NCBI GenBank assembly: GCA_027485675.1
Contig: JAIXQP010000022.1
Span: 1 to 64,000, forward strand
Reading direction: 5' to 3'
Source: Terriglobales bacterium
GTDB lineage: Bacteria > Acidobacteriota > Terriglobia > Bryobacterales > Bryobacteraceae
Length of the DNA stretch: 64,000 bases
The number at the start of each line of letters is the position of its first letter. Within the stretch, counting starts at the first letter, position 1. Below, one piece after another: positions 1-7,365 of this stretch. The translations under genes were made by a program, and so were the position numbers. Under the pieces are notes generated by a model. It saw only the letters and a program-made list of their open reading frames with translations. It searched no databases and was not told the DNA's origin.

Positions 1-64
1 ATAGGTGCGGGGGCGGCGTGGGGAGTTGGACATGAGGGCGTGGCGCGGGTGCGCGATCGTCCTC

Positions 65-553
65 TTAGCTTGCAGAAATCGGGGCTGAATCGCTAGACGG
101 CCGAGACCGGACGCTTACCAACGGGCGTGCATGAATCCAAGAGAAACGAATCTCTGACAGTGTTCCTGCGCCGCCGCCAATCGCGATGACTGCATCACTT
201 GACAACACGGTCAATACATTACGGGCGTGTTCTATCTCAGTACCGATGATCACATCGCAAAACGGATTCGCACGGGAAAGGTCGCCTGAGCGCAATATCC
301 CAACGCTTGTACCACCTTTCGCAGACGCGCCACGGCAAGCAGCCTCCATGACGCCACCATGGCCACCGGTCACTAGGACGGCTCCGGCGGCCGCGATGCG
401 GCCGCCAACTTCTTCAGCAACTTGCAGAATCGCGCCGGAAGCATCCCCGTCCACGATGAGCGCGATCTGCGCCCGCCTATGGGTCACGGCACTGGGTGAT
501 TCCCCTCTCATCGTTTTGCGCTCGCTGTTCGGTAATGCCAAGCTAACCACCAC
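65..553 (-). CDS. TIGR00725/LOG-like SLOG Rossmann protein
   Basis: Protein of 162 residues with the two glycine-rich signatures of the SLOG (LOG/TIGR00725) superfamily: VTGGHGGVMEAA near residues 61-72 and IAIGGGAGTLSEI near 123-135. In the family these loops bind nucleotides or nucleotide-derived ligands; some relatives cleave nucleoside monophosphates, others are only sensors, so the ligand is unknown. The segment after the second motif is short, ending with an unconserved Ser/Pro-rich tail, so the C-terminus may be slightly eroded. It overlaps the upstream SLOG-membrane gene by 11 bases on the same strand, implying translational coupling. The first Met is used; Met15 (MRGESP) is an alternative start. 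Family assignment is firm, function is inference. Confidence 0.75.
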   Translation of the reverse strand: MVVSLALPNSERKTMRGESPSAVTHRRAQIALIVDGDASGAILQVAEEVGGRIAAAGAVLVTGGHGGVMEAACRGASAKGGTSVGILRSGDLSRANPFCDVIIGTEIEHARNVLTVLSSDAVIAIGGGAGTLSEIRFSWIHARPLVSVRSRPSSDSAPISAS

Positions 554-1514
554 CGTTCGCTCTGTCGCTCAACTTCTTGAACAATACCGGAAGCGATGTG
601 CGAACGGAAAAGCCGGAAACCAGACCTGTACCAAACAACATGATCAGGAGTTGGCTAGATTTTGCGGGCACTTTGCCGGGATCGATGACATCTCCGAGCA
701 TCTTCTCGCCAAAGGCAACGATGCCGAGGATCGCGAAGCCGACGCACACTGCATGAGGTAGAGTGGGAAACAGCTCTTGCCGATCTCTCGCAATCAAGAG
801 TGATAACAACCATCCGGTTAGGACGCTCGTAAACGTCACGATTACAGCCCTGATCCAGTCAATCGCCACGTTTGTTGCTAGGAAGAACCCGATCAACCCT
901 AGTGCAAGTGAGACCCCGACGTACAGGGTTGTTTCAGTGGCCGAGAATGCTTGCCTCTTTGCCACTTCGAGAAGTCGGATACAGGCAACCAGCGTTTGGA
1001 TCGCCAGATCGTCATTGTTAGCATCTTTGTTGGCAATCAGATTTCGGTTTGTGGACTCTAACTCATTCCCGTATTGCCAGTTATCCCACAGTTCTTTGGC
1101 CGTTCCGCCGAATTGCATTAGCGGAAGGAACGGCTTGTTGAGCGCCATTGCCGCCCATGACGCAGTCTCGGTCTTCCGGCCGCCTCCAAGAACGACCACG
1201 ACATCGGCGGCCGAAATGGCGGCAATGTGAGCGACTGCAATGTTCTTGAAGCTGGTGTGAGCCTTCAATAGGAAATTCGAGAAGGTCTTCTCGTTGATCG
1301 GTTGGTGACGGTAAAAGTGAGCGTCGACATCAATTTGCTCTGCCGCTACCTTGTCCATACCCTTCAACACCCAAAGGTCAGCAGTTGTAGGCTCAAGTGA
1401 GCCGACAATGACGGTCCATTTTTTGCGCGCTAGCTTCTCACCGAGAGCTTCGCAAAACCTATGAAATTTCTCCATTTCCGCTTGCTGGGCGGAGCCTTCG
1501 CGCAGAGAGCCCAC
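543..1514 (-). CDS. SLOG-domain protein with four C-terminal membrane helices
   Basis: Protein of 323 residues. Residues about 1-145 form a SLOG-like Rossmann domain: a helix following a GS loop, a WTVIVGS strand near 33-39, and a nucleotide-loop-like VVVVLGGGRKTETASW near 105-120. Residues about 196-214, 221-241, 251-268 and 287-304 are hydrophobic and read as four membrane helices. A soluble nucleotide-binding-like sensor fused to a membrane module is a known layout of predicted nucleotide-signalling conflict systems (SLOG network). The start is GTG; the in-frame codons just upstream (K-C-I) before a TGA also fit the domain, so the true N-terminus is uncertain. The next gene overlaps its end and encodes a second SLOG protein. 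Function (membrane effector or transporter regulator) is inference. Confidence 0.65.
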   Translation of the reverse strand: MGSLREGSAQQAEMEKFHRFCEALGEKLARKKWTVIVGSLEPTTADLWVLKGMDKVAAEQIDVDAHFYRHQPINEKTFSNFLLKAHTSFKNIAVAHIAAISAADVVVVLGGGRKTETASWAAMALNKPFLPLMQFGGTAKELWDNWQYGNELESTNRNLIANKDANNDDLAIQTLVACIRLLEVAKRQAFSATETTLYVGVSLALGLIGFFLATNVAIDWIRAVIVTFTSVLTGWLLSLLIARDRQELFPTLPHAVCVGFAILGIVAFGEKMLGDVIDPGKVPAKSSQLLIMLFGTGLVSGFSVRTSLPVLFKKLSDRANGGG

Positions 1515-1737
1515 AATACACTTTCAACCCATAGTCTCCCTTTGGATAGAATCACTGAAGCCAGACGAACTAATCGGGTAAGTATACATCATCGAAGCGG
1601 CCCGCAATCGTATCGGAGTTGAGTGGTGTCCAAATTAATCTGCCGCAGGGTGTAGCCCCTCTAAACGGAAAGGACTTGGGCATGTGTGGCCAGGACCCAG
1701 GGCAGCGCCTCGATGAGACGCGGGTCGAAGTCGCCTT
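1515..1737. other. Non-coding spacer with possible protein remnant
   Basis: No convincing intact gene. On the minus strand about 1650-1740 can be read as a short stretch ending in FDPRLIEALPWVLATHA and then a stop, which looks like the C-terminal scrap of a longer protein, but it has no start and no partner frame. It probably belongs to the same decayed material as the DUF433 remnant next to it. The rest holds nothing I can assign. Confidence 0.3.
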
Positions 1738-1990
1738 GCAGCAAGGCACCTTGACTTCCTCCAAGGCAGCGATGGTGGCTGGTCAGCTCACGGAGGGGAA
1801 GTTGTCCATAAACTCATCAATGTATCGCTGGCATCTAGATAGGCGAACAACGAGGCGACAGGCGCGCAGGTTCTCCGGAAGCACGGCGTACCGCCTAGGA
1901 TCTCCGTATCGGTGACGCTGATAGGTTCGCGTTTGATGGAACGCCTCTCAATAGTCACTTTATCAGCAAAGGGCGATTTCTCGGGGCTCG
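1738..1990 (-). pseudogene. DUF433 antitoxin-like remnant (copy 1, frameshifted)
   Basis: Minus-strand reading gives the DUF433 core EILGGTPCFRRTCAPVASLFAYL, where intact members have GTP-F-RGTRVPV. After ASDTL the frame breaks; restoring one missing base gives DEFMDNFPSVS, exactly the family's next block, followed by a TGA. The homologous copy at 4574-4840 has TTGGATGAG where this copy has TTGATGAG, so a one-base deletion is directly visible. The upstream edge merges with the truncated RloB remnant. DUF433 proteins are small winged-helix proteins, often antitoxins of PIN-type (DUF5615) toxins; no such toxin gene is present nearby. Judged non-functional. Confidence 0.7.
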
Positions 1991-2111
1991 AAGTAGTTGA
2001 CTGCGGTTTTTTCGCCTTCGGTGACGGTGAGAATTTGGAAGTTCGGGGCACGGGTGGGCAGGCGCCGCCGAAACTTGAGCCAGAACGCTCCCGGTGCTCA
2101 CTTTTCGGCAT
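1985..2111 (-). pseudogene. RloB-like remnant downstream of the AAA ATPase
   Basis: A plausible ATG overlaps the 3' end of the AAA ATPase gene and starts MPKSEHRERSGSSF. The frame is then lost, and the neighbouring frame continues RRRLPTRAPNFQIL followed by TVTEGEKTAVNYFEPRE, which matches the N-terminal signature of RloB proteins (ILIV-EGEKTE-NYF, the start of a TOPRIM-like nuclease domain). After about 45 residues homology ends abruptly at the junction with the DUF433 remnant. RloB is the usual partner of RloA-type ATPases, so the cassette has lost its effector. The family call rests on the short EGEKT..NYF block plus gene order. Confidence 0.6.
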
Positions 2112-3375
2112 GCTGGACCCGCGTGACCAAGTGGCGCTGCAGGGTCGGGATTCCGCCATACCGGCCACTGAGGTATCCCTTCTCCAGTGCTTCCTTTGCC
2201 CGGGGTGAAAAGTCCGAAAGAGGAACCAGGGCGGCCCTTTGGGAAGCGTCCTTTTCGGCGAACCAGATCTGATCCCGGCGAAGCAGGGTGGTATCCAGCA
2301 AGGAGGTATCGTGGGTCGAGAAGATGAGTTGGGCCCCGTGCCGGTTGAGCTCCGGGTTCTGGAAGCTTTCGATGATTCGCCGGACGAGGAGCGGGTGGAG
2401 GCTTCGATCAATCTCGTCAATGATGAGGACTCGGCCCTTGGCGAGGATGTCCAGAAGGGGACCGGCCAGGGCAAACAGTTTCTGGGTGCCCAACGACTCG
2501 TCTTCCAACCCGAAGATCGCCCGCTCCCGCCCGACCGAGTGTTCGAACGTCGGCTTGAGTAGTTCCACGTCCCCGCTTTTCGTTTCGATTTCGCCGGTCA
2601 GCGGGTTCACCTGAAATTGGCGCTGCTGTCCCTCTTGTTTCTCTGTCGCAATCCTGGTGATGGCAATATCCGCGGCATTCAGAAGCCGGGTAACTTCGCG
2701 ATTGAGCGACTGGTCGTTGAGGACCGAAACCGTAAACGAGGGTTCACTATGGCCACCGTCGAGGAACACACTTAGCGAGGAGGAAAACCATTGAAACAGC
2801 GGACGAAGACTCTCGCTGTTGAGGCGGACAGCCGTGGAGAGCAGCAGCGCATTGGCGCGGGTGGCTTGCTGCCACACCGATTTCGGTCCCGCAAGGTGCG
2901 CACTGAAATCCATGGTCTCCATATTGGCGGCTGGGTCGTAGACCCGATCGATCCAACGTTGGGGCCGGGCGGTGCGGTACACCCGGTGCCATTCGGCGAG
3001 GATTCGGCCGGCGGTGAACTCAAAGCCATACTGGTGCTGGACTCCGTCGATCCCAAGCGTGACCTCAAAGAGAGTCGGCTCGCCAAGTGACGCCGAATCC
3101 AGGCGGAAGGGCTGGAAGGGAAGGGGGCGGTCCGGCTCCCAACCGGCGGACTCGACGACCATTTGCGTCATGAGGCCAAGGGCGCGCAGGAAGTTAGTTT
3201 TTCCGCTGGCGTTCGCGCCATAGATGGCGGCGGTGCGAACCGCACGGGACGGCTGCGGGAGACCGGTGGCAGCGGTGTTTTCGAGAGCGAGGGACTTGTC
3301 AGGCGAGGCGACCAGCGAGAGGCTGGTTTCGTCTCGAAACGTTCGGAAATTGCGGACACGGAACTCTAGAAGCAT
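2098..3375 (-). CDS. AAA family ATPase, RloA-like (AAA_15/AAA_21)
   Basis: Full-length 425-residue ABC/SMC-type ATPase. It begins with the family's MLLEFRVRNFRTF strand, has Walker A GANASGKTN at 53-61, an ABC-signature-like ESLGTQKLF around 290, Walker B RVLIIDEID around 313-321 and the switch histidine in FSTHDTSLLD around 352-361. Such ATPases sit in anti-phage loci (RloAB, PARIS-like and retron-associated modules), where the ATPase senses infection and controls a partner nuclease. Here the partner directly downstream is reduced to an RloB stump, so the ATPase may be an orphan. A TGCAC/GTGCA inverted repeat lies upstream at 3403-3417. The molecular family is certain; the defence role is inferred. 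Confidence 0.85.
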   Translation of the reverse strand: MLLEFRVRNFRTFRDETSLSLVASPDKSLALENTAATGLPQPSRAVRTAAIYGANASGKTNFLRALGLMTQMVVESAGWEPDRPLPFQPFRLDSASLGEPTLFEVTLGIDGVQHQYGFEFTAGRILAEWHRVYRTARPQRWIDRVYDPAANMETMDFSAHLAGPKSVWQQATRANALLLSTAVRLNSESLRPLFQWFSSSLSVFLDGGHSEPSFTVSVLNDQSLNREVTRLLNAADIAITRIATEKQEGQQRQFQVNPLTGEIETKSGDVELLKPTFEHSVGRERAIFGLEDESLGTQKLFALAGPLLDILAKGRVLIIDEIDRSLHPLLVRRIIESFQNPELNRHGAQLIFSTHDTSLLDTTLLRRDQIWFAEKDASQRAALVPLSDFSPRAKEALEKGYLSGRYGGIPTLQRHLVTRVQHAEK

Positions 3376-3802
3376 CGACTTGCCATTTTATATCCTGATT
3401 ATTGCACGAACTGTGCACGATCGAAGATATAAACCGGTTCTCGTTTACTTTTGATTCCCTTTGCGCCGTGAGGCTGGGTCGTGGCCGTCGCTACGCTCCA
3501 AGCAGTGCTTCCATCGGCGCTCTGGGCACGTGGCCGATGACCCAGCATGCGCAGACCTCACTAGTAATTCACAGGCCCGCAAGCATGGGTGGCACAACGT
3601 GCTTTTCCGCTTTCGTCGAGACGGAACGCACCTCAATTGAGATGAGAATACACGGCATCCAGCCCCGAACGGAATTCGGATCCGAGCAGTCTCCGCACTA
3701 CGGCAAGCGCTACGACGTGGGGAAGCCCTTGTTTCAGCCGCCCGCAAACGCAAAGCATCCCATCGCAGGGTCGGCCTGAAGGCCAGAATCGCGGCCTGTT
3801 CT
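3376..3802. other. Gene-free stretch between AAA ATPase and HigA
   Basis: About 425 bases without a supportable gene. Open frames on both strands here have atypical composition (Arg/Ser/Cys-rich) and no recognisable motif. The end near 3400 carries the inverted repeat TGCAC-GAACT-GTGCA (3403-3417) and relatively AT-rich sequence reading GATATAAAATGG on the minus strand, which is probably the promoter region of the AAA ATPase. Confidence 0.4.
3403..3417 (-). promoter_or_regulatory. Inverted repeat upstream of AAA ATPase
   Basis: TGCAC GAACT GTGCA, 5-bp arms, 28 bases upstream of the ATPase start, beside AT-rich sequence. Possible operator; no cognate regulator identified. Confidence 0.3.
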
Positions 3803-4120
3803 TTACGCAACAGCAGCCAGGCCGTTCTTAGCGACCAGGGTGAGCAGCTTGAGCGAAGCTCCAGAAGGCTTCTTTTCGCCGCGTTCCCATTTGCTCACCA
3901 AACTGGTGGTCACGTTCAGGTAGGTTGCGAAAACGGTTTGGCTGACATGTTCCCGCTCCCGAATCGCCTTGATCTCTTCCGGCTGCAAGGGACGGACCGG
4001 CGTGAGGCAAGCCTCGTCAAAACGCCGCATCGTCTGTTTGTCGATTGCCCCGGCATCGTGAAGCGCCGCCATGGTTTCATGAATGGCAGCCATCGCGTCA
4101 CTCTTGTACTTCTTGCTCAT
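3803..4120 (-). CDS. higA: HigA/NadS-type antitoxin, XRE helix-turn-helix
   Basis: Protein of 105 residues of the COG2944 type. A short N-terminal region is followed by an XRE domain at about 48-95: the recognition part reads VSQTVFATYLNVTTSLVSKWERG, with the conserved SxxWERGxxxP end. It would bind and neutralise the RelE/HigB-type toxin encoded immediately upstream and repress the operon. Its start overlaps the toxin's 3' end by 23 bases, so the order is toxin first, antitoxin second, as in HigBA loci. Length and motif are normal and there is no sign of decay, unlike the neighbouring defence genes. Confidence 0.85.
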   Translation of the reverse strand: MSKKYKSDAMAAIHETMAALHDAGAIDKQTMRRFDEACLTPVRPLQPEEIKAIREREHVSQTVFATYLNVTTSLVSKWERGEKKPSGASLKLLTLVAKNGLAAVA

Positions 4121-4487
4121 CGCCCTTCACCTCTACAAAATCGCCCCTCTCCACCAGCACCGCGAGTTGCCGTTCCGTTAATGCCAAGACGTGCCTGGCC
4201 GCCTCCTTGAACTGCTTCTCCTCGTCGGCATCGATGTTGGCACGCAGGCTCTTGGAAAATCCGTACACAAAAAATGCTCTCTCACCGCGCCGGAACAGAA
4301 TGATGGTCCGGTAGCCCTTTGCTCTTCCCTGACCCGGTCTGGCAATCCGCTGTTTGATGACCTCGCCGCCAAGATCAGCATCCCTCTGTCCTTTTTCGGC
4401 TCGAGCCACAGCCTCGTGCAGGTCGGAGGCAGCAATCCCTTCCTTCCTGGCAAAACGTTCGAACCACCTGGACGTGAAAACTCGCAC
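4098..4487 (-). CDS. higB: HigB/RelE-type toxin (COG4737-like)
   Basis: Protein of 129 residues with a GTG start (MRVFTSRWFERFARKEGI). The core has the RelE-like pattern: helix DLHEAVARAEKG, strands GGEVIKQRIARPG, KGYRTIILFRRGERAFFVYGF and the SKSLRANIDADE helix typical of the COG4737/PF06296 branch. These toxins are ribosome-dependent mRNA endonucleases inhibited by the XRE antitoxin. The C-terminal tail (about 105-129) is longer than in many relatives and overlaps the antitoxin gene. A palindromic operator lies inside the promoter just upstream (4507-4525). Appears intact. Confidence 0.82.
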   Translation of the reverse strand: MRVFTSRWFERFARKEGIAASDLHEAVARAEKGQRDADLGGEVIKQRIARPGQGRAKGYRTIILFRRGERAFFVYGFSKSLRANIDADEEKQFKEAARHVLALTERQLAVLVERGDFVEVKGDEQEVQE

Positions 4488-4502
4488 AATGCGTCTGCTG
4501 CC

Positions 4503-4531
4503 ATTCTATGGCACCCAGTGCCATAATTCAA
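4503..4531 (-). promoter_or_regulatory. higBA promoter with operator in the spacer
   Basis: On the minus strand: -35 TTGAAT (4526-4531), 17-base spacer, -10 TAGAAT (4503-4508). The inverted repeat TATGGCAC-N3-GTGCCATA (4507-4525, 8-bp perfect arms) fills the spacer and touches the -10. An antitoxin dimer bound there would block RNA polymerase. Predicted start of transcription is about 10 bases before the higB GTG. Confidence 0.65.
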
Positions 4532-4573
4532 GAGCCGCCTCGATCCGAGCCCCCTTTCCGCCATATTTGCGGT

Positions 4574-4926
4574 TTACGTCGCCGGTGCATTCCCGTCGGT
4601 GAGGATTTTCATCGCGGCTGGTCGGCTCACGGAGGGGAAGTTGTCCAGGAACTCATCCAACCTTTCGCCGGCCTCCAGATAGTCGATCAACGTGGCGACG
4701 GGCACACGGGTTCCCCGGAAGCACGGGGTGCCGCCCTGGATCGCCGGGTCTCGGACGATGATGGATTCGCTGGTGATGGAACACCTCTCGACGGTGAGCT
4801 TATCAGGGACGGGCGAACTCTCGGGCCGGGCGAGACCGTTGCGTCGGAGCCTATGGAGAGCAAAGAGAGGCGATGCGACCGGGATTGTAGTGACGTAGTC
4901 GAAGGACCGGCGCGGGTGGGTGGTGG
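4574..4926 (-). pseudogene. DUF433 antitoxin-like gene (copy 2), start missing
   Basis: The C-terminal 60-odd residues are a clean DUF433: IQGGTPCFRGTRVPVATLI, then DYLEAGERLDEFLDNFPSVS and a TAA at 4574. Upstream the same frame stays open and reads FDYVTTIPVASPLFALH, which resembles the N-terminus of a second DUF433 subtype (TIPVASPL). The two halves join through a non-homologous Arg-rich stretch. No ATG or GTG start is visible in frame with a ribosome site, so this looks like a chimera of two decayed antitoxin genes, although the C-terminal part could still be expressed from an unusual start. It is the better-preserved relative of the copy at 1738-1990, sharing most bases over about 220 bp. 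Confidence 0.6.
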
Positions 4927-5073
4927 GGCGGTGGCCCCGGCGGGGCGGGCGAAATGTTCCCGGTCTCTTTCTTCTTTTCTTCGCCCCATCGGGCCGGCTT
5001 CTGCGCTAAAATTGGGTCTACGCCCCATGCCGGTTGAATCCTTCTCTGCTGCCTTCCCCGCCCTTGCCGTTTA

Positions 5074-5454
5074 ATGGCTGAACCGTGCGCAACCAGGGCT
5101 ACGATCCCGCAACTGCTCGACGCTCTCGAAACCGAGGTGGCGGCTTTGCGTTCGCTAGCGGCTATGGCGGTCCCCCGCGGATTTGCCGTCGTCGCACCCT
5201 CCCTGCTGCGGACGGAAATGGAACGGGCCTCCCTCTCCCCGGGCGATCTGGCCCGGCTTACCGAGGCTCCCCGCCAAGACGTCGAGGACTGGCTGGCAGC
5301 CAGGATTCCAACCCCGGCCTGGGTCTTGACCACCGTGCAACTGGCCGCCCTGCTGACGCCCTCCGTTCGCCGGAAACTGCTGCGCCAGCCGATCGGCCCA
5401 GCGGCCACACCCACTCTGACCATTCATCCTTTCTCTCGCATCGAGGACCTTTAA
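5074..5454 (+). CDS. Small HTH-like protein upstream of ParA-like ATPase
   Basis: Protein of 126 residues with no family I can name firmly. Residues about 53-100 (LSPGDLARLTEAPRQDVEDWL, then TPAWVLTTVQLAALL) have the spacing and hydrophobic pattern of an XRE-type helix-turn-helix. The N-terminal half is an Ala/Leu-rich helix pair. It ends five bases before the ParA-like gene on the same strand, so the two are almost surely cotranscribed. By position it could be the DNA-binding partner of the ATPase, replacing a ParB, but this is inference. Confidence 0.6.
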   Translation: MAEPCATRATIPQLLDALETEVAALRSLAAMAVPRGFAVVAPSLLRTEMERASLSPGDLARLTEAPRQDVEDWLAARIPTPAWVLTTVQLAALLTPSVRRKLLRQPIGPAATPTLTIHPFSRIEDL

Positions 5455-5459
5455 CTGTA

Positions 5460-6200
5460 ATGAATACTGCATTGACCACTGAGAAACCGAAGACCGCCGC
5501 TACCCCGGCGAAACCCCGCCTCCTCCTGACCCACGGGGAAAAAGGCGGCGTCGGCAAGACGACCGTCGCCCGCCTCGTCGCCGACTTTCTCGCCTCGCGG
5601 GAAACCGCCTTCCGCGCGTTCGACGCCGAAGGCCCCACCGGCCAACTGCTGCGCTTCCACCCGAGCCAAACCTCGGCCGTCGAAGTCGATAAAGCCGCCG
5701 CCATCGCCCCCGTCCTGGACTTCCTGATGGACGGCCAGCCGAAACGCCTGGCGCTGGTGGACCTGGGCGCCCGCTCGGGCGAAGACCTGAAAGAGTGGCT
5801 CTATAAGGGCGGCGCGCTCGAAGAGGCCGAAACCGGCCAACTGGCCATCACCGTGATCTACGTCGTCGGCGGCGCGGTGGACAGCGTGGGGCACCTGAAA
5901 GAGTGCTTCGCGGCACTGGGCACCGATGTGAACTACGTCATCGTGAAAAACTACGGCGTGGCGGCAAAGTTCGATGTCTACGAGGGATCGAACATCCGGC
6001 AGGATCTGCTGGCGGCCGGGGCGAAGGAGATCTCGATTCCGGCGCTGGACGGGACGGTTTACCAGTCCGTGGATAAGTCCAGCCTGTCGTTCTCGGCTTT
6101 CTGCGAGGGCGAAGCAGGCTACACGGAACGCCGGTACTGCCGGACGTGGCTACGGGAGTGCTTCGCGGCGCTCGACGAAGCTTCGGCCGTGCTGCTGTAA
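5460..6200 (+). CDS. ParA/MinD-like P-loop ATPase
   Basis: Protein of 246 residues from the ATG at 5460 (MNTALTTEKP); the frame is open upstream, but that extension only shadows the preceding gene. It has the deviant Walker A of the ParA/MinD/Soj class, GEKGGVGKTT near residues 27-36, with the signature lysine; the FDAEGPTGQLLRF and LALVDLGARSGED strands correspond to the Walker A' and Walker B regions. Resembles small ATPases of plasmids and integrative elements more than chromosomal Soj, being short and lacking a ParB neighbour. Likely forms an ATP-dependent dimer that positions cargo or DNA; the actual cargo is unknown. Confidence 0.75.
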   Translation: MNTALTTEKPKTAATPAKPRLLLTHGEKGGVGKTTVARLVADFLASRETAFRAFDAEGPTGQLLRFHPSQTSAVEVDKAAAIAPVLDFLMDGQPKRLALVDLGARSGEDLKEWLYKGGALEEAETGQLAITVIYVVGGAVDSVGHLKECFAALGTDVNYVIVKNYGVAAKFDVYEGSNIRQDLLAAGAKEISIPALDGTVYQSVDKSSLSFSAFCEGEAGYTERRYCRTWLRECFAALDEASAVLL

Positions 6201-6214
6201 ACGAAACTGGGAGT

Positions 6215-6240
6215 GGCGGCCGGGGGAGACTCCGGCCGCC
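6215..6240 (+). terminator. Hairpin after the ParA-like gene
   Basis: GGCGGCCGG-N8-CCGGCCGCC, 9-bp perfect GC-rich arms, 14 bases past the stop. No T-tract follows, so an intrinsic terminator is uncertain. Confidence 0.35.
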
Positions 6241-6269
6241 GCGGCTGGCAGCCAAGGTTGGGGGGGCGG

Positions 6270-7349
6270 ATGGTACTGACTATTGCGGAACTGCGGCGGA
6301 GAGCACTCACCTTTCGCCCTGTGCTTGCAGAGGCCAAACGGCGGGCCGCGCCGGCCGATTTTGGCTGGTATCCCTATGATTCGCTGGCGAACTGGGAGCA
6401 CCTGGATCAGGTGTTGACGGGGGCGAACCGGGAGATTTTGGAGCTGGCGGGGTCGGCGCCGCTGCTGGACATTGGGCCGGCGGACGGGGCGACCTCGTTT
6501 TTCCTGGAGTCGCTGGGGCGGGAGGTGTGCGTGGTGGACAACACCGAGACGCACCACAGCGGCATGCAGGGGTTTTGGAAGCTGCACGCGGCGCTGGGGT
6601 CGCAGATTCCGGCCTACCATGTGGATCTGGATCATGACTGGACGCTGCCGCGGGAGGACTTCGGGCTGGCGCTGTTTCTGGGGGTGTTGTACCACCTGAA
6701 GAATCCGTTTGGCGCGATGGAGCGGCTGGCGGGCCATGCCAAGTACTGTTTGCTGAGTACGCGGGTGACGCAGCATGCCGAGCCGCTCGCGTATCTGGTG
6801 GGTCCGGGGGATGCGTGCGGCGCGGACGAGACGAACTACTGGCTGTTTTCGGAGTCCGGGTTGCGGCGGCTGTGTGAGCGAGCGGGGTGGGAGATTTTGG
6901 ATTGGCGGGTGTTTCCGACGGAGGACCCGGAGGATTTTCGGGCGTTTTGTTTGTTGCGGAGTACGGTGCTCGAGGATTGGCTGGCGGTGCGGGGCTGGTA
7001 CGACCGGGAGGCGACGGGGCGATGGACGGCGCGGACGTTTGGGGCGGAGTTGCCCCGGCCGGCTGGGGAGGCGGCGGGGGAGGCGGCGGAGCTGGAGATG
7101 GAGTTCTACGTGCATCCGAACTCGATTGCGGCGTTGGGGAGCTTGTGTTTAACGGCGTCGCACGCGGGGGAGGAGTTTGCGCGGGTGGAGTGTAGGGAGG
7201 CCGGGGTGCACCGGTTGCGGGGGCGGGTGGAAGGGTTGACGGGGGCGCGGATGACGCCGATTGCGTTTACGTTGGATAAAGCGCTGCCGCCGGCGGGGCT
7301 GGAGGCGCGCGAGTTGGGGGTGTATGTGACGAAATTGGGGTGGGGCTGA
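6270..7349 (+). CDS. SAM-dependent methyltransferase, DUF1698/CmoB-like
   Basis: About 359 residues from ATG 6270 (MVLTIAELRRRA); the earlier in-frame start at 6213 would add only low-complexity sequence and lies in the terminator-like hairpin. The SAM-binding motif I reads LLDIGPADGATSFFLES, followed by an acidic VVDNTE (motif II) and the LALFLGVLYHLKNP block, which is the hallmark of the CmoB/DUF1698 (tRNA mo5U34 methyltransferase-like) group. The C-terminal 110 residues are outside the catalytic fold and have no recognised domain. Substrate unknown; CmoB proper is unlikely because the protein is divergent and has this extra tail. Confidence 0.7.
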   Translation: MVLTIAELRRRALTFRPVLAEAKRRAAPADFGWYPYDSLANWEHLDQVLTGANREILELAGSAPLLDIGPADGATSFFLESLGREVCVVDNTETHHSGMQGFWKLHAALGSQIPAYHVDLDHDWTLPREDFGLALFLGVLYHLKNPFGAMERLAGHAKYCLLSTRVTQHAEPLAYLVGPGDACGADETNYWLFSESGLRRLCERAGWEILDWRVFPTEDPEDFRAFCLLRSTVLEDWLAVRGWYDREATGRWTARTFGAELPRPAGEAAGEAAELEMEFYVHPNSIAALGSLCLTASHAGEEFARVECREAGVHRLRGRVEGLTGARMTPIAFTLDKALPPAGLEARELGVYVTKLGWG

Positions 7350-7365
7350 CCGTTACACTCAGAGG

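Noticed and set aside
3402-3810. Short frames on both strands between the AAA ATPase and HigA
   Set aside because: Low-complexity Arg/Ser/Cys composition, mutually overlapping, no ribosome site or family.
5460-6200. Complete plasmid partition locus
   Set aside because: Only a ParA-like ATPase and an HTH protein are present; no ParB, parS-like repeats or replication gene could be seen.
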